Of a DNA stretch of 24,129 bases, positions 21,449 through 24,129 are shown piece after piece (the stretch's first letter is position 1; each line of letters begins with the position of its first letter). The position numbers and the translations under genes were made by a program. The DNA comes from an uncultured Spirochaetales bacterium (GTDB lineage Bacteria; Spirochaetota; Spirochaetia; Sphaerochaetales; Sphaerochaetaceae): NCBI GenBank assembly GCA_934276485.1, contig CAKQTE010000099.1:1-24129 (forward strand), read 5' to 3'. The notes under the pieces were generated by a model. It ran no database searches. It was not told the origin of the DNA and saw only the letters and a list, made by a program, of their open reading frames with translations.

Positions 21449-22894
21449 TCAATCTATATTCAGCGATATTGAGTTCGCATTTTGCCTAAACGTCTGGAAT
21501 GCTGAGTCTGATATGTTCTTTTCTGCTAGGTATTCTCTTGTAGCAGCAACTAGAGGAGGAAGATCCCATGCGATGAAATCGATGTAAATCGTATAGAGTC
21601 CACCTGCTTCTCCTATAAATGTCACATAGTCATCGCCAAGACTATCTCTGATGTTGTTCTTTAGCTCTTCTATGAATGCAACAAGATTTAGTTTGTCATT
21701 CTCTCTTGTAAATGGTTCTATTGGTAAGCACAAGAATCCTGCAACAATACCATCTGAATTTAAGATGTCCATTGTATAGCTATTGCCTTGATTGTATTCA
21801 TCAATAAGAGTCTCTGCGCCAGTTGTCCCTGCAACGATATCATAGCGCCAATTGGCATCTCTATTTTCAACAGGATCCTGTGTATATTCTGTAAACACAG
21901 TTGAGATATATGACTCAAGACTCATATTCTTGATCACGCCAAATGCTTCAAGATAATCGCCTAATTCAGTAAGTGTAATTGCATCTTCAGGCACTTCATT
22001 GGATATCAAGACCTTATCTATAATGGCAAGGGTTGCTAGCTCTCCAATTACCTTATATAGAATGCTTTCCATTAGCATATATGTAATTGTTGGCTCAGAC
22101 ACCAAGAGCGGAATGAGCTTTTCAGAATAGATGGCTAGAATAGGGTGGTTTCCTTCATCATGCAGAACTGAGAACACGATCTCGTCAAGGTTTATTTCGG
22201 TCCCTCCAAAGTTGATGGATTCTACATTTGACGCATTTCTTCCGACTTTTATTGTCCATAGTTCTTCAAGGCTCTTAGGGCAACGTTTTGCAAAGTATTG
22301 AAGAGTATATACAGATGTTTTATCTCCTTGGGGAGAGAGAACCAATATATATTTGTCCTTTGTTTTTCCTGCATCAAAGCTGATGTCATTGAATGCAATA
22401 TTTAAAGTATTCCCAATAAGAAGGAATGTTTCTTTTGAATTGTTGTTATCGATTGCGTCTCGGATCTTTCTCTCGACTATTTCAAACTCTTTCCAACACT
22501 CTTCAACTCTAACTCTGAAAGGACGATCGAAGCGTGGAAGAGATAGAATCTTTGTAGCATCATCTATGAACTTGAGAGTATCTTCATCTCCCGGACGAGC
22601 ATTTAGCGCTGCATTGAAGTAGTTAAGAGCAAGTCCTTCCTGTTCTAGATTGAAATATGCATATCCAACTCGATAGTTCCAATTATGGTCATTCTTGAAG
22701 TATTCTTCATGAGGAAGAAGTAGATCCAAAGCTCTTTGATAGCACTCCTTGTTATCTCCAGCAATGATGTTATATACACATCCTAGCTCGCTATCTAGCT
22801 CTGGAGTTCTCTTATCTAGAGATTCGAGAATATCTATTATCTTCTGGTATTCTTCATTCTCTTTCCAAATCGCCAACTCTTGTAAAATATCCAT
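21449..22894 (-). CDS. TPR-containing protein of unknown function, 481 aa
   Basis: I do not recognise a named function. The first ~110 residues form two or three TPR-like helix pairs (EYQKIIDILESLDKRTPELDSELGCVYNII, ECYQRALDLLLPHEEYFKNDHNWNYRVGYAYFNLEQEGLALNYFNAAL). The middle has RPFRVRVEECWKEFEIVERKIRDAID, a segment I associate with TPR proteins of gut Firmicutes and spirochaetes. The remaining ~330 residues are an acidic alpha/beta region without recognisable catalytic motifs or membrane segments. It is probably cytosolic. I chose the ATG at 22894 because AGGAAGG stands 7 bases before it; ATGs at 22900 and 22927 fit worse. It ends 56 bases before the thi riboswitch and is probably a separate transcript. 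Confidence 0.8.
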   Translation of the reverse strand: MDILQELAIWKENEEYQKIIDILESLDKRTPELDSELGCVYNIIAGDNKECYQRALDLLLPHEEYFKNDHNWNYRVGYAYFNLEQEGLALNYFNAALNARPGDEDTLKFIDDATKILSLPRFDRPFRVRVEECWKEFEIVERKIRDAIDNNNSKETFLLIGNTLNIAFNDISFDAGKTKDKYILVLSPQGDKTSVYTLQYFAKRCPKSLEELWTIKVGRNASNVESINFGGTEINLDEIVFSVLHDEGNHPILAIYSEKLIPLLVSEPTITYMLMESILYKVIGELATLAIIDKVLISNEVPEDAITLTELGDYLEAFGVIKNMSLESYISTVFTEYTQDPVENRDANWRYDIVAGTTGAETLIDEYNQGNSYTMDILNSDGIVAGFLCLPIEPFTRENDKLNLVAFIEELKNNIRDSLGDDYVTFIGEAGGLYTIYIDFIAWDLPPLVAATREYLAEKNISDSAFQTFRQNANSISLNID

Positions 22895-22939
22895 AATCAT
22901 TCCTTCCTTGTTATATCTTCGCAACAAAGATGATATTTT

Positions 22940-22961
22940 TCCATAGTGAATTTCACATGGA
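22940..22961. repeat. Palindrome between the TPR gene and the AAA-ATPase gene
   Basis: TCCATaGTGAA and TTCACATGGA are inverted repeats of 10 pairs with one bulged A and a one-base centre. It lies 46 bases upstream of the TPR gene start and 88 before the divergent AAA-ATPase gene, where an operator or a leader hairpin would be expected. No regulator can be named. Confidence 0.5.
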
Positions 22962-23033
22962 TCTATAAGGCAGGAAAGCTTGTTGAATTAGACAATGCTA
23001 TTTTTGTCATGAATATAATTAATTTGGTTTTCA

Positions 23034-23042
23034 TGCTATAAT
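23034..23042 (+). promoter_or_regulatory. Extended -10 promoter of the AAA-ATPase gene
   Basis: TGCTATAAT is a perfect extended -10. Six bases (ATCTAT) separate it from the ATG at 23049, so the A of the start codon is the predicted +1. There is no ribosome site, so the mRNA should be leaderless. Confidence 0.6.
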
Positions 23043-23048
23043 ATCTAT

Positions 23049-24129
23049 ATGAAAAGAATTGAAGTTGGTAACGGTACATTTGAAAAACTTATCAATGATA
23101 ACAACATTTATGTCGATAAGACTGGGATTCTATACGACCTCATCACAAGTGGCAGTACCTATTTCTTCTGCTCTCGTCCACGAAGATTTGGAAAGACTTT
23201 AACAATATCGACTCTCGAGGCAATATTCAAGGGAAAGAAAGAGCTCTTCAAGGGCCTGAAGATATACGACAAGGATTACGACTGGAAGGAATATCCTGTA
23301 ATTCATATGGATTTTGGGAAAATAAATGCTTTTACTCCAAAGGCTCTTGAAACCCAACTGAATGAAAAAGTATTGGCTATTGCAGAACGATATGGAGTGT
23401 ATTTTAAAAAATCTAGGTATTGTAACGTAAACCTTGACAACTTAATAATTGCACTTGCACAGAAAGAAAAGGTTGTAGTACTGATTGATGAATACGACAA
23501 GCTTCTTTCCTCAAACATCTACAATCCAGAAGTCGAGAAGATGAGGGATGTCCTAAGAGGATTCTTTGAAGTAATAAAAGCACAATCAGCTAATCTTCAA
23601 TTTGTATTCATAACAGGAGTCACTAAGTTTGCAAAGGTAAGCATCTTCTCATCCATGAACAATCTCAATGATATATCCATGGACAAAGAGTATGCTACCC
23701 TCTTTGGTTATACAGAAGATGAGCTTGAGTATTATTTTGCAGAGTACATAGAAAAGGGCTTGAAAGCCACAGGCTTATCATATGACAAGTATATGTTAAA
23801 GCTTGCAGAGAAATACGATGGCTATAGATTCTCTCCAAAATCCAATACGGCAGTCTACAATCCGGTATCGATTGGACTCTTTTTCTCAAAGGGAGCTGAT
23901 AGCTTTGACAACTACTGGATAGACACTGGCAACATGAAGCTATTGATGGATGTTGCAAAGAAAGTCAGATTCGATATGGCAAAGGATGTTGCCAGCAGGA
24001 TAAGCAGAGATAGCATCACTGTCTTTGATATATTGGAGATTGCAAAATCAAATGTAAGCCTCACGTCCTACAGGTCACTTTTGTTCCAGTCTGGATACCT
24101 TACTATCTCGGGTGTGGTTGATAGACAAG
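23049..24129 (+). CDS. AAA-ATPase-like / DUF1703 nuclease-fold protein, 5' part (truncated by window end)
   Basis: The frame is open from the ATG to the right edge, giving 360 residues. The N-terminus (MKRIEVGNGTFEKLINDNNIYVDKTG) and Walker A region FCSRPRRFGKTLTISTL (lysine at residue 49) are the hallmark of the AAA-ATPase_like family (PF09820). Walker B is VVVLIDEYDKLL at about 143-154, and FVFITGVTKFAKVSIFSSMNNLNDIS fits sensor 1. The unseen C-terminus normally holds a DUF1703 PD-(D/E)XK nuclease-fold domain. The family is often present in many copies per genome in anaerobes, and its role is unsettled. No frameshift is seen in the part present. It is divergent from the TPR gene. Confidence 0.93.
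   Translation, partial: MKRIEVGNGTFEKLINDNNIYVDKTGILYDLITSGSTYFFCSRPRRFGKTLTISTLEAIFKGKKELFKGLKIYDKDYDWKEYPVIHMDFGKINAFTPKALETQLNEKVLAIAERYGVYFKKSRYCNVNLDNLIIALAQKEKVVVLIDEYDKLLSSNIYNPEVEKMRDVLRGFFEVIKAQSANLQFVFITGVTKFAKVSIFSSMNNLNDISMDKEYATLFGYTEDELEYYFAEYIEKGLKATGLSYDKYMLKLAEKYDGYRFSPKSNTAVYNPVSIGLFFSKGADSFDNYWIDTGNMKLLMDVAKKVRFDMAKDVASRISRDSITVFDILEIAKSNVSLTSYRSLLFQSGYLTISGVVDRQ

Overview
The window reads as a chromosomal segment of an anaerobic, moderately AT-rich diderm bacterium. A spirochaete of the Treponema/Sphaerochaeta type is my best guess. The support is a class III (oxygen-sensitive) ribonucleotide reductase with its activase, a lipoprotein signal peptide, a predicted outer-membrane barrel, and an AAA-ATPase of the DUF1703 type. 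The lineage is inference, because there is no rRNA or other marker gene.

Layout. (1) 1-2729: mostly minus strand, with nrdG, a SAM methyltransferase, a Cof-type HAD phosphatase and a small beta-rich unknown protein; a possible plus-strand gene end sits at the left edge. (2) 2757-9006: a block bounded by two nearly identical direct copies of a terminator-like hairpin. It holds a minus-strand AlbA_2/Schlafen-type regulator with an elaborate promoter region, a long gene-poor stretch, and a plus-strand operon of two ABC exporter half-transporters plus a DUF454 membrane protein. This block lies between nrdG and nrdD, which are usually adjacent. (3) 9015-11198: nrdD (minus), with a promoter carrying two NrdR boxes exactly 31 bp apart. 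(4) 11382-16030: plus-strand MATE exporter, membrane-anchored HtrA-like protease and uvrB. (5) 16022-17583: minus-strand pair of a predicted barrel protein and a caspase-like lipoprotein, joined by an ATGA overlap; the lipoprotein gene overlaps the uvrB 3' end by 9 bp. (6) 17654-21392: minus-strand thiamine ABC transporter operon thiB-thiP-thiQ under a clear TPP riboswitch. (7) 21449-22894: a minus-strand TPR-containing unknown protein. (8) 23049 to the end: a truncated AAA-ATPase/DUF1703 gene.

How the parts work together. The nrd genes supply dNTPs anaerobically under NrdR control. The thi operon imports thiamine when TPP is low. The ABC pair, MATE and DUF454 proteins are envelope and export functions, and HtrA and UvrB handle protein and DNA damage. 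The least ordinary features are the split nrd locus with its duplicated hairpin, the helically phased 11-bp repeat pairs around the AlbA_2 gene promoter, the caspase lipoprotein/barrel pair, and two genes whose extended -10 boxes sit so close to the start codon that leaderless mRNAs are likely.
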